From Acidobacteriaceae bacterium (GTDB lineage Bacteria; Acidobacteriota; Terriglobia; Terriglobales; SbA1), in contig JAFAGX010000203.1 in NCBI GenBank assembly GCA_019237515.1, positions 1-6,270 of the forward strand: a stretch of 6,270 bases of DNA, given 5' to 3'. Below the pieces are notes generated by a model that made no database searches, was not told where the DNA came from, and was given only the letters and a program-made list of their open reading frames with translations. Both the position numbers and the translations under genes were made by a program. This document shows positions 1-6,270 of the stretch, one piece after another; positions within the stretch are counted from its first letter, which is position 1, and the number at the start of each line of letters is the position of its first letter.

Positions 1-1263
1 AACCTTATCGAACGTGTCGGACGAAGAGTGGTAATTGATCAGGTAATTCGCCTCTTGCTGATTGGCAGTAAAGGTCGGAACGCCTTCCAACATGAAGTCG
101 AAGTGATCGGTTCCCCATTGCATGTCGGGGGTGAGCGAGTCGGCGCCGAATTGCTTCAGTGGATCGACAACCTTGGCGGCTGCGGGCATGATGTCTTTGC
201 GCCCGCCAACAGAGAAGCCAGTAACTTTCCCTGATCCGGAATCAAAAACGACAACTCCGGCCGTTTTGTCCAGTTCATTGCGATGCGCCAGCACGTAAGC
301 ATGCGACCCCAGCAGACCTTCCTCCTCGCCGGAGAACAGAATGAAACGAATACTTCGCCGAGTCCGCAGTCCAGCAGCTTTCATGGCGCGGAGTGCATCG
401 ATGACCAGTGCCGCATTACATCCATTATCAAGCGCGCCGGTTCCCAGTTCCCAGGAATCGAGGTGGGCGCCGAGAACGACAAACTCATCGGGCTTCTCGC
501 TGCCGCGCAGTTCTGCGATAACATTTGCGGATTGAATGGGGCCGCCGACGTGGTTGGGAATAGAGAGATCGGCATGGAGTTTTTGTCCAGAAGCGATCAG
601 CCGCGCCATACGGCCAGCATCTTCCCGTGCCAGCAACACCATGGGAATGCGATCGATATCTCCCGCCAACGAGTTGGTGTGGCGATACAAAAGGTCGTGC
701 GGGCGGGTTGATTGAAAAGCGATGGCCAGGGCCTTTGCTTGAACTGCCCGGTTGATTATGCCTGGGGCGCGTAGGTAGTCGGCAAAAAGGTCATCCCACG
801 TTTTCATCTCCTCGGAACGAACCAGCAAGATCGCGCCCGAGACATCACCGGCTTTGGCGAAGTCGTCGGCATTTCCACTCCCGACGTCGATCACGGGGAC
901 CTTGTGTTGGGGCGCGAGCGCGGGAGCCCACGCAAGAGAGATGGCACGCACGCTGAACTGTTCCGGCGCCACTACCGTCATCTGTGTTGCGCCTTCAGCC
1001 CATGAGGCGGGGATGGTGAAGTTCTCAGTGTGAACGCTATCCGCTCCCGCCGCTTTGAAAACCTCCACACCCCATTGCACGGCTTTTTCTATGGCAGGCG
1101 TCCCGGGAACACGGCCACCAATCTGATCAGTCAGGTGTTCCAGATTTGCTTCGAGCGAAGAGGGCTTGAGAGCTTCGGTAATTAATTGGTCCGTGGTGTT
1201 CTGCGCCAGGGCGGTGCTGAGAAGGAAAATGCAGACAAAGCCATTCAGGGCCTGTTTTTTCAT
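1..1263 (-). CDS. Secreted M28 family zinc metallopeptidase, carboxypeptidase Q (PGCP)-like, 3' end outside window
   Basis: The reverse-strand frame is open from the ATG at 1263 to the left edge, giving 421 residues with no stop. Residues 1-20 form a signal peptide (MKK start, hydrophobic core, ALA before Q21), so the enzyme is exported, probably to the periplasm. The M28 metal and catalytic residues are all visible: H267 in GAHLDSW, bridging D279 in GALDNG, catalytic E313 and ligand E314 in SGEEEGLLGS, D341 in FDSGSG, and H412 in NYHSSSDT. The stretch between the signal peptide and H267 fits the protease-associated-like insert region of PGCP-type M28 enzymes. These are known as di-zinc exopeptidases acting on peptides or dipeptides; the exact substrate here is unknown. 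An in-frame TAA lies 9 bases upstream of the ATG, so no longer start is possible. No clear Shine-Dalgarno sequence is seen. From family length, about 30-60 C-terminal residues are probably missing. An aminopeptidase specificity is the main alternative. Confidence 0.93.
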   Translation of the reverse strand, partial: MKKQALNGFVCIFLLSTALAQNTTDQLITEALKPSSLEANLEHLTDQIGGRVPGTPAIEKAVQWGVEVFKAAGADSVHTENFTIPASWAEGATQMTVVAPEQFSVRAISLAWAPALAPQHKVPVIDVGSGNADDFAKAGDVSGAILLVRSEEMKTWDDLFADYLRAPGIINRAVQAKALAIAFQSTRPHDLLYRHTNSLAGDIDRIPMVLLAREDAGRMARLIASGQKLHADLSIPNHVGGPIQSANVIAELRGSEKPDEFVVLGAHLDSWELGTGALDNGCNAALVIDALRAMKAAGLRTRRSIRFILFSGEEEGLLGSHAYVLAHRNELDKTAGVVVFDSGSGKVTGFSVGGRKDIMPAAAKVVDPLKQFGADSLTPDMQWGTDHFDFMLEGVPTFTANQQEANYLINYHSSSDTFDKV

Positions 1264-1321
1264 AAGGCGGCATTAGACATGAAAATCGTACAAAGGGAAA
1301 GAGCGAGGTGGTTTTCAGGGC

Positions 1322-1437
1322 TTAAACAGCAGCTTCCTCGACTGCGTTCCGCAGTCCTTTGTGATTGCTACACTCCGCTCGGAGTGACAATTAATCAGGT
1401 GTCACGACTTCAGAAACCAATCGTTGCGCTCGGAACG
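1322..1437 (-). repeat. REP-like intergenic repeat with several small hairpins
   Basis: Three inverted repeats lie close together: a perfect 7-bp stem with a 3-base loop (gactgcg-ttc-cgcagtc, 1340-1356), a perfect 7-bp stem with a 2-base loop (cactccg-ct-cggagtg, 1371-1386), and an imperfect one with one mismatch (cgttgc-gctc-ggaacg, 1422-1437). The 8-mer cgctcgga occurs in both the second and third (1376-1383 and 1427-1434), 51 bp apart, which suggests two diverged copies of one unit. On the minus strand the unit reads TGTCACTCCGAGCGGAG, then later GTCGAGGAAGCTGCTG. That resembles the short interspersed repeats I recall from Acidobacteriota and related genomes. The boundaries are approximate. 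The hairpins could also act in transcription termination or mRNA stabilisation at the end of the nifJ operon. Confidence 0.6.
1340..1386 (-). terminator. Possible hairpin terminator or 3' mRNA stabiliser after the nifJ operon
   Basis: Two perfect 7-bp hairpins (1371-1386, then 1340-1356 in transcription order) begin 55 bases past the stop codon of the DHOD-like gene. Neither is followed by a run of U in the minus-strand transcript, so a classical intrinsic terminator is not supported. A 6-bp stem (gtgaca 1384-1389 with tgtcac 1400-1405) would compete with the 1371-1386 hairpin. Position and structure fit a processing or stability element at least as well as a terminator. Confidence 0.3.
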
Positions 1438-1441
1438 TTTT

Positions 1442-2482
1442 CTAGTCGCCCGTCAGAATTCGCCAGGCTTCTTTGCTGGTGACCATGACGTGTTGCACGC
1501 CCTTCACCGCCTTCATGTACTGGGCGCGCTCGAAAGCGGAAGGATCGGGGCAGCGCAACTGACTCATGCTGCCCTTCATTTGCTGAACCGATTCGTATTC
1601 GTGTTTCTCCATCCAGCGCACCAGGCCTTCTTCGATGTAGCCCAGGTGGCTGATGCCATTGCGCAGCAGAGTAGAGCAGAGCATGGTGACGTCCCCGCCG
1701 ACCATGAGAAGCTTAATTACGTCTTCTGGGCCGTGGACACCGCCAGTGCCGGCTAAACTGAGCGGCAAACGTCCGTAAAGGATTCCAATCCAGGTAAGCG
1801 GTAATCGCAGAGCCTGAGGAGTGCTCAGCAGAACGTTGGGGTGGATTTCCAGTTCTTCAAGATCGATATCCGGCTGATAGAAACGATTGAACAAGACCAG
1901 GCCGTCCGCACTTGCAGCGTCGAGACGTTTGGCCACGTTCGCCATGTTGGTGAAAAATGGGCTGAGTTTCACCGCAACCGGAATCGTGACAGCGGACTTC
2001 ACCGCTTTGACGATCTCGATATAGTCTTGCTCGATTTCTGCCGCGGCAACGTCCGGACCCGTCGGGATAGCGTAGATATTGCATTCGATGGCATCGGCGC
2101 CAGCCTGCTGGATCTCTTTTGCATAGGCTGTCCATCTGCCGACGGTCGCCCCGTTGAGGCTGGCAATGACGGGAACCGCGACTGCCTGCTTCGCCTTTCG
2201 GATATGGTTGAGATAGCCCTCGGGACCGACCCGAAACTCTGTGGGTTCAGGCAAGTAGCTGAGCGCTTCCGCGAAGCTTTCACTGTGCTCGCCTAAACGA
2301 TGATCGAGTTCGAGGCTTTCCTGGCGCAACTGCTCTTCGAAAAGGGAACTAAGCACGATGGCTGACGCGCCGGAATCTTCGAGGCGGCGAATGCTGTCGA
2401 GTTCCTGCGATAGCGGCGACGCGGAAGGCACGAGCGGCGTGCGCAGCTTGAGTCCCAAATAGGTTGTGCTGAGGTCGATCAT
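1442..2482 (-). CDS. Dihydroorotate dehydrogenase-like FMN flavoprotein, partner gene of nifJ
   Basis: This encodes 346 residues in a TIM-barrel FMN fold, matching what I know as the dihydroorotate dehydrogenase-like family (PRK07565 type). Visible motifs are SASPLS (20-25) near the N-terminus, ASLNG (107-111), VKLSP with the FMN-contacting Lys (K172), LFNRF (N199), and the phosphate-binding GTGGVHGPEDV (245-255) followed by MLCST (267-271). The class 1 active-site motif ELNxSCPN is replaced by ECNIYAIP (133-140), so the catalytic cysteine is alanine (A138) and no serine takes its place. Genuine dihydroorotate oxidation is therefore doubtful, and pyrD would be a misleading name. There is no iron-sulfur extension of the PreA kind and no signal peptide, so it is probably cytoplasmic. 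The ATG at 2482 is chosen because GGAGG lies 5 bases upstream and the protein then starts MIDLSTTYLGLKLR, as expected for the family. It lies 36 bp after the nifJ stop, implying co-transcription. Its substrate is unknown. Confidence 0.9.
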   Translation of the reverse strand: MIDLSTTYLGLKLRTPLVPSASPLSQELDSIRRLEDSGASAIVLSSLFEEQLRQESLELDHRLGEHSESFAEALSYLPEPTEFRVGPEGYLNHIRKAKQAVAVPVIASLNGATVGRWTAYAKEIQQAGADAIECNIYAIPTGPDVAAAEIEQDYIEIVKAVKSAVTIPVAVKLSPFFTNMANVAKRLDAASADGLVLFNRFYQPDIDLEELEIHPNVLLSTPQALRLPLTWIGILYGRLPLSLAGTGGVHGPEDVIKLLMVGGDVTMLCSTLLRNGISHLGYIEEGLVRWMEKHEYESVQQMKGSMSQLRCPDPSAFERAQYMKAVKGVQHVMVTSKEAWRILTGD

Positions 2483-2487
2483 GTTTG

Positions 2488-2492
2488 CCTCC
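2488..2492 (-). promoter_or_regulatory. Ribosome binding site of the DHOD-like gene
   Basis: GGAGG on the minus strand, 5 bases before the ATG at 2482. It decides the start in favour of this ATG over an in-frame TTG at 2512, which has no comparable site and would place the start only 6 bases past the nifJ stop codon. Confidence 0.8.
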
Positions 2493-2518
2493 ACATTGCT
2501 GGGTACGGGCAACGAAAA

Positions 2519-5500
2519 TTAATCGGCTGCCTTGGCCGGTTCCGGTTCTTTTCCGAATTTGCGCTGCGACAAATATTCATACAGCCGGTAGCGGGCTTCG
2601 GCATCTTTCTGTGCCTCGGCCCAGAGATGCTTTGCGTCCTCGGGCTTGCTCTTGGTGAGCATCTTGAAACGCGTTTCCATCGACAGAAAGTCCTGCACTT
2701 TTTTCGTAGGCGTGCGCGAATCGAGGATGAGCGGATTTTCGCCTTGCTGCGCGCGCTCCGGATTGTAGCGATAGAGCAGCCATTCGCCGGAATCCACAGC
2801 AGCTTTCTGGTCCTGCAGCCCGCGGGTCATGTCGATGCCATGCGCGATGCAATGCGCGTACGCGATGATCAGGCTTGGGCCGTCGTAAGCCTCAGCTTCG
2901 AGGAAGGCCTTGAGTGTGTGTTCGTCTTTTGCTCCCATGGCCACGCTCGCGACATAAACGCTGCCATAGCTCATGGCAATCAGCCCGAGATCTTTTTTCG
3001 GCCCGGGTTTGCCGCCGGCCGCGAATTTGGCGACGGCTGCGCGAGGAGTCGATTTGGACGCTTGCCCACCAGTGTTGGAATAGACCTCAGTGTCGAGCAC
3101 GAGCAAGTTCACATTGCGACCACTGGCTATGACGTGATCAAGTCCGCCGTAGCCAATGTCATAGGCCCAGCCGTCTCCGCCGACGATCCAAATGCTTTTC
3201 TTTACCAGCAGGTCGGCAATCGGAAGCAATTGCTTGGCTTCCGGCGATTGGACTTTGGCGAGGCGCTCCTTGAGAATGTCCACGCGTTGCCGCTGCTCGA
3301 AAATGTCGGCTTCATCCTTCTGCGCCGCAGTTAACAACGCGGTCACCAGGTCTTCGCCAACAGATACGGCTACGCCTTGCAGCAGTTCTCGCGCGAATTC
3401 GGTTTGCTTATCGATCGAGAGCCGGAACCCCAAACCGAATTCGGCGTTATCTTCAAACAGAGAATTCGACCAGGCAGGCCCGCGCCCGTCAGCATTTTTG
3501 GTCCATGGTGTCGTGGGCAGGTTACCGCCGTAGATTGACGAACAACCCGTGGCATTGGCGATGACCGCGCGATCGCCGAACAACTGTGAAACAAGCTTAA
3601 GATACGGCGTCTCCCCGCAGCCAGAACAGGCTCCGGAAAATTCGAAGAGCGGTTCCTGAATCTGCTGCTGGCGAATATTGCTGTTCTTAATCTTCCTGCG
3701 GTCAAGTTCGGGGATGTTGAGGAAAAATTCCCAGTTCTCGCGTTCTGGAGCGCGCAGCGGCGGCTGGGCAGCCATGTTCAGGGCTTTCAGACGTGTCTCC
3801 GCTTTGTTCTTGACCGGACAGACATCAACGCAAATGCCGCAGCCGGTGCAATCTTCCGGCGCAACCTGGATTGTGTACTTCAGTTCTTGCCATTCTTTAT
3901 CGCGCGCTGCGACGGATTTGAACGTACCAGGCGCTGCGGCGAGTTCTTTGGAATCGTAGACCTTGATGCGAATCACGGCGTGCGGACAAACCATCGCGCA
4001 CTTGCCGCATTGAATGCAGATCTTTTCATCCCACACCGGAATTTCCAATGCGATGTTTCGTTTCTCCCATTTCGCAGTTCCGGTGGGGAAGGTGCCGTCG
4101 GCGGAAAAGACACTGACTGGTAGCTCATCTCCGCGGCCGGCATAAATCGCTCCCAAAACGTTCTTCTCGAAATCGGGAGCAGACGGCGAGAAGGGTGGCG
4201 GCATCTCGATCGTGCTCGTGACCTTCTCAGGTACTTTGACTTCGAAAAGATGAGCGAGCGTTTCATCGACCGCCTTCATGTTCCGCAGGACGATCTCTTC
4301 TCCCTTGCGGCCGTAGGTGTCGCGAATCGATTTCCGGATCGCTTCGATTGCTTGTTCGCCGGGCAAAACCGCTGAGATGGCAAAGAAGCAGACCTGGAGA
4401 ATGGTGTTCATTCGGCTGCCCATCCCCGTGTCGCGCGCCACCTGGTATGCATCAATGACAAAAAACCGGGCTTTCTTCGCGATGATCTGTTCCTGCACGG
4501 GACGCGGAAGGTGATCCCAAACTTCATTGGCTCCGAAAGGGCTGTTCAGAAGAAACGTGCCGCCGGGAATTAAAGCGCTGAGCATGTCGTAACGATCGAG
4601 GAAGATCCATTGATGGCAGGCGACGAAATTCGCCCTTGAAACCAGGTAACTCGAATGGATCGGTTGCGGCCCGAAGCGGAGATGGGAAACCGTAACGGCT
4701 CCGGACTTCTTGGAATCGTAAACGAAATAGCCCTGGGCGTAGTTGCTGGTATTTTCGCCGATGATTTTGATCGAGTTCTTGTTCGCTCCCACGGTACCAT
4801 CAGCACCGAGCCCGTAGAACAACGCCCGCACGACGTTTTGCGGTTCCGTTGAAAACTCCGCATCGTATGTAAGACTGGTGTGGCTCAGGTCGTCATTAAT
4901 GCCAATCGTAAAGTGATCTTTCGGCTTGGTCTCGTTGAGGTTTTCATAAACGGCTTTGACCATGGCCGGAGTGAATTCTTTGGAGGACAAGCCGTACCGT
5001 CCGCCGATCACGGTCTTGACCTCTTTTAGAGAAGCAAATCCGTTGTTCGTACCTTCCCTTAGTGCGGTGACAACGTCCAGGTACAAAGGTTCGCCAATCG
5101 CGCCCGATTCCTTTGTGCGATCAAGGACGGCGATTTTCTTCACACCGGCCGGCAGGCAGCTCAAGAAATGATTAACTGAGAATGGCCGGAACAAACGAAC
5201 TTTGAGGAGGCCAACTTTTTCGCCGCGCGCGTTCAGGTGCTCTACCGCTTCATGCGCCACTTCCGCCCCGGAACCCATAACTACGATGACGCGCTCGGCA
5301 TCAGGATCGCCCACATAGTCAAAAAGATGGTAAGAGCGCCCGGTTGCTTGAGCGAACTTATCCATCACCGACTGGACTTGCTCTGGAGCTTTCGCATAGT
5401 AGGGATTTGCCGTTTCGCGAATCTGGAAGAAGACGTCGGGATTCTGCGCCGTGCCTCGCAGCACAGGATGATCCGGCGAGAGGGCCCGCTGACGGTGGGC

Positions 5501-6103
5501 GATGATTCGATCCACGTTAATCAAGCCGCGGATGGTCTCATCGCTGAGCACGTCAATTTTGTTGACCTCATGAGAAGTGCGAAACCCGTCGAAGAAATGC
5601 AGGAAGGGAATTCGGGTTTCGAGTGATGCCGCGTGGGCAATCAGCGCGAAATCCATCGCCTCCTGAACGGAATTGGAACAAAGCATGGCCCAGCCGGTGG
5701 CGCGACAAGACATGACGTCGCTGTGATCGCCAAAAATCGAGAGCGCGTGCGTTGCCAGAGTGCGCGCCGAGACATGAAAGGCCGTCGGCGTCAGTTCGCC
5801 GGCGATCTTGTTCATGTTGGGAATCATCAACAGCAGGCCTTGAGACGCCGTGAAAGTTGTGGCGAGTGCTCCGGTTTGCAGCGCACCATGAACCGCCCCG
5901 GCCGCTCCGCCTTCGCTTTGCATTTCGACTACGTGGGGAATGGTTCCCCACACGTTCGGCAACCCTTCCGATGCCCACTGGTCGGCCCATTCGCCCATCG
6001 GGGATGACGGCGTAATCGGGTAGATGGCAATGACCTCGTTGACGCGATAGGCGACATGCGCGACGGCTTCGTTGCCATCCATAGTCTTAAACTTACGGCT
6101 CAT
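2519..6103 (-). CDS. nifJ: Pyruvate:ferredoxin (flavodoxin) oxidoreductase, single-chain homodimeric type
   Basis: The 1194-residue protein catalyses pyruvate + CoA to acetyl-CoA + CO2, with electrons going to ferredoxin or flavodoxin; the reaction is reversible. All domains are present in order. The N-terminal pyruvate/TPP domain has YPITPSSP (28-35, T31), EMQSEGG (E64) and SARTLATHA (R114), at the same numbers as the active-site residues I know from Desulfovibrio africanus PFOR. The transketolase C-terminal-like domain has VMGSGA (275-280) and KVRLFRPF (301-308). The gamma domain has GLGADGTVGANK from about 432. The EKR motif WEKR is at 679-682. Two [4Fe-4S] ferredoxin motifs follow: C696/C699/C702/C706 and C752/C755/C758/C762. 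The proximal cluster has C826, C829, C854 and C1085. The TPP motif is GDGW (976-979) through YSNTGGQ (N1010). The extra C-terminal domain of the Desulfovibrio enzyme appears absent; the end is a short charged tail. The ATG at 6103 has GAGGA 6 bases upstream. It is cytoplasmic and first in an apparent operon with the DHOD-like gene. Confidence 0.98.
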   Translation of the reverse strand: MSRKFKTMDGNEAVAHVAYRVNEVIAIYPITPSSPMGEWADQWASEGLPNVWGTIPHVVEMQSEGGAAGAVHGALQTGALATTFTASQGLLLMIPNMNKIAGELTPTAFHVSARTLATHALSIFGDHSDVMSCRATGWAMLCSNSVQEAMDFALIAHAASLETRIPFLHFFDGFRTSHEVNKIDVLSDETIRGLINVDRIIAHRQRALSPDHPVLRGTAQNPDVFFQIRETANPYYAKAPEQVQSVMDKFAQATGRSYHLFDYVGDPDAERVIVVMGSGAEVAHEAVEHLNARGEKVGLLKVRLFRPFSVNHFLSCLPAGVKKIAVLDRTKESGAIGEPLYLDVVTALREGTNNGFASLKEVKTVIGGRYGLSSKEFTPAMVKAVYENLNETKPKDHFTIGINDDLSHTSLTYDAEFSTEPQNVVRALFYGLGADGTVGANKNSIKIIGENTSNYAQGYFVYDSKKSGAVTVSHLRFGPQPIHSSYLVSRANFVACHQWIFLDRYDMLSALIPGGTFLLNSPFGANEVWDHLPRPVQEQIIAKKARFFVIDAYQVARDTGMGSRMNTILQVCFFAISAVLPGEQAIEAIRKSIRDTYGRKGEEIVLRNMKAVDETLAHLFEVKVPEKVTSTIEMPPPFSPSAPDFEKNVLGAIYAGRGDELPVSVFSADGTFPTGTAKWEKRNIALEIPVWDEKICIQCGKCAMVCPHAVIRIKVYDSKELAAAPGTFKSVAARDKEWQELKYTIQVAPEDCTGCGICVDVCPVKNKAETRLKALNMAAQPPLRAPERENWEFFLNIPELDRRKIKNSNIRQQQIQEPLFEFSGACSGCGETPYLKLVSQLFGDRAVIANATGCSSIYGGNLPTTPWTKNADGRGPAWSNSLFEDNAEFGLGFRLSIDKQTEFARELLQGVAVSVGEDLVTALLTAAQKDEADIFEQRQRVDILKERLAKVQSPEAKQLLPIADLLVKKSIWIVGGDGWAYDIGYGGLDHVIASGRNVNLLVLDTEVYSNTGGQASKSTPRAAVAKFAAGGKPGPKKDLGLIAMSYGSVYVASVAMGAKDEHTLKAFLEAEAYDGPSLIIAYAHCIAHGIDMTRGLQDQKAAVDSGEWLLYRYNPERAQQGENPLILDSRTPTKKVQDFLSMETRFKMLTKSKPEDAKHLWAEAQKDAEARYRLYEYLSQRKFGKEPEPAKAAD

Positions 6104-6109
6104 GATGAT

Positions 6110-6114
6110 TCCTC
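6110..6114 (-). promoter_or_regulatory. Ribosome binding site of nifJ
   Basis: GAGGA on the minus strand, 6 bases before the ATG at 6103. It supports this start, giving MSRKFKTMDGNEAVAH, over an in-frame TTG at 6151 that would add 16 residues not expected in the family. Confidence 0.75.
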
Positions 6115-6200
6115 GGTGGCTTGAGTCAGCGCAGAGAAAGACGCCTGCCAACCTTAGCTAAAGCATGCGCCTGGCCTAGCTTGAGCGTCGGGTACGCGGA

Positions 6201-6227
6201 TCACACGGGTATGTGACAACAATCACA
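6201..6227 (-). promoter_or_regulatory. CRP/FNR-family operator upstream of nifJ, with an extra half-site
   Basis: The segment 6212-6227 reads tgtga-caacaa-tcaca, a perfect TGTGA-N6-TCACA palindrome identical to the core consensus of the E. coli CRP site. It is centred about 116 bases upstream of the nifJ start codon. A third half-site, tcaca at 6201-6205, is placed exactly one period away, so half-sites begin at 6201, 6212 and 6223 in alternating orientation, each separated by 6 bases. The location upstream of an anaerobic-type metabolic gene suits control by a CRP/FNR-type regulator. The match is to the CRP type rather than to the FNR type (TTGAT-N4-ATCAA). Which regulator binds, and whether it activates or represses, cannot be told from the sequence. 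Confidence 0.55.
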
Positions 6228-6270
6228 ACGGAAAACAGATGCGGGCCGGCGCTAGGATGTCGAATTGCGC

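Larger units (their letters stand above)
1264..1441. other. Intergenic region between the flavoprotein and peptidase genes
   Basis: This 178-bp gap separates two genes on the same strand. Its right two thirds (about 1322-1437) hold the hairpin cluster described separately. The left part (1264-1320), which should contain the peptidase promoter and leader, shows no convincing -35/-10 pair and no strong ribosome binding site. A weak 5-bp inverted repeat (cgagg 1304-1308 with cctcg 1336-1340) is present. No small coding sequence is supported. Confidence 0.7.
6104..6270 (-). other. nifJ upstream region
   Basis: These 167 bases hold the ribosome binding site and the CRP/FNR-like operator. Between them I see an 8-bp palindrome ttagctaa (6154-6161), but no convincing -35/-10 promoter pair at either spacing expected from the operator. 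The outermost part (6228-6270) could hold the start of a divergent gene or the end of an upstream one, but neither can be supported from so few bases. Confidence 0.5.

Noticed and set aside
283..711. Plus-strand open frame of 142 codons
   Set aside because: It is antisense to the core of the M28 peptidase, where the opposite strand encodes the zinc-binding motifs. No family features are seen in the plus-strand product.
1186..1482. Plus-strand open frame spanning the intergenic gap
   Set aside because: It runs through the peptidase signal peptide region, the hairpin repeat and the end of the DHOD-like gene. It has no ribosome binding site and low-quality protein sequence.
1442..2482. Naming the flavoprotein pyrD
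   Set aside because: The class 1 catalytic cysteine is replaced by alanine, and the gene context is PFOR rather than pyrimidine synthesis.
2483..2512. Longer DHOD-like start at an in-frame TTG (2512)
   Set aside because: The ATG at 2482 has a strong GGAGG 5 bases upstream and gives the N-terminus expected for the family.
2627..3334. Long open frame on the plus strand (235 codons)
   Set aside because: It lies wholly antisense to the TPP-binding and cluster-binding part of nifJ, has no recognisable domain, and is a shadow of GC-rich coding sequence.
6104..6151. Longer nifJ start at an in-frame TTG (6151)
   Set aside because: It would add 16 residues not seen in the family, while the ATG at 6103 has GAGGA at a proper distance and matches active-site numbering of known PFORs.
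6239..6270. Possible start of a divergent plus-strand gene (ATG at 6239)
   Set aside because: Only about ten codons fit in the window and no Shine-Dalgarno sequence precedes it, so it cannot be supported.

Overview
The window carries three genes, all on the minus strand, with short gaps and no other supported genes on either strand. Read in the direction of transcription (from the right edge leftwards) they are: a full-length pyruvate:ferredoxin/flavodoxin oxidoreductase (nifJ-type PFOR, 6103 to 2519), a dihydroorotate-dehydrogenase-like flavoprotein (2482 to 1442), and a secreted M28 zinc peptidase of the carboxypeptidase Q (PGCP)-like type (1263 to the left edge, 3' end cut off by the window).

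Layout: 6104-6270 is the nifJ upstream region. It holds a perfect TGTGA-N6-TCACA palindrome of the CRP/FNR-family type, plus an extra half-site at the same 11-bp period. nifJ and the DHOD-like gene are 36 bp apart, each behind a good Shine-Dalgarno sequence, and very probably form one operon. The 178-bp gap 1264-1441 holds a cluster of small perfect hairpins that looks like a repetitive intergenic (REP-like) element. The peptidase gene follows with its own start and signal peptide, and is more likely a separate unit.

How the genes work together: PFOR oxidatively decarboxylates pyruvate to acetyl-CoA and passes electrons to ferredoxin or flavodoxin, or runs in reverse as pyruvate synthase. The flavoprotein next to it keeps the FMN-barrel motifs of dihydroorotate dehydrogenases but lacks the catalytic cysteine of class 1 enzymes. 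A role other than pyrimidine synthesis, perhaps redox-linked to PFOR, is plausible but not shown. The peptidase is an export or nutrient-processing function with no evident tie to the other two.

Organism: a Gram-negative-like bacterium of moderately high GC. The repeat type (TCCGAGCG-centred hairpins followed by a CGAGGAAGCTGCT-type tail on the minus strand), the gene content and the protein style suggest Acidobacteriota. This is inference from memory of such genomes, not a database result. I see no phage, transposase, CRISPR, tRNA or rRNA signal. Apart from the flavoprotein partner, the regulatory site and the repeat, this is an ordinary metabolic region, and I did not find a convincing new system.
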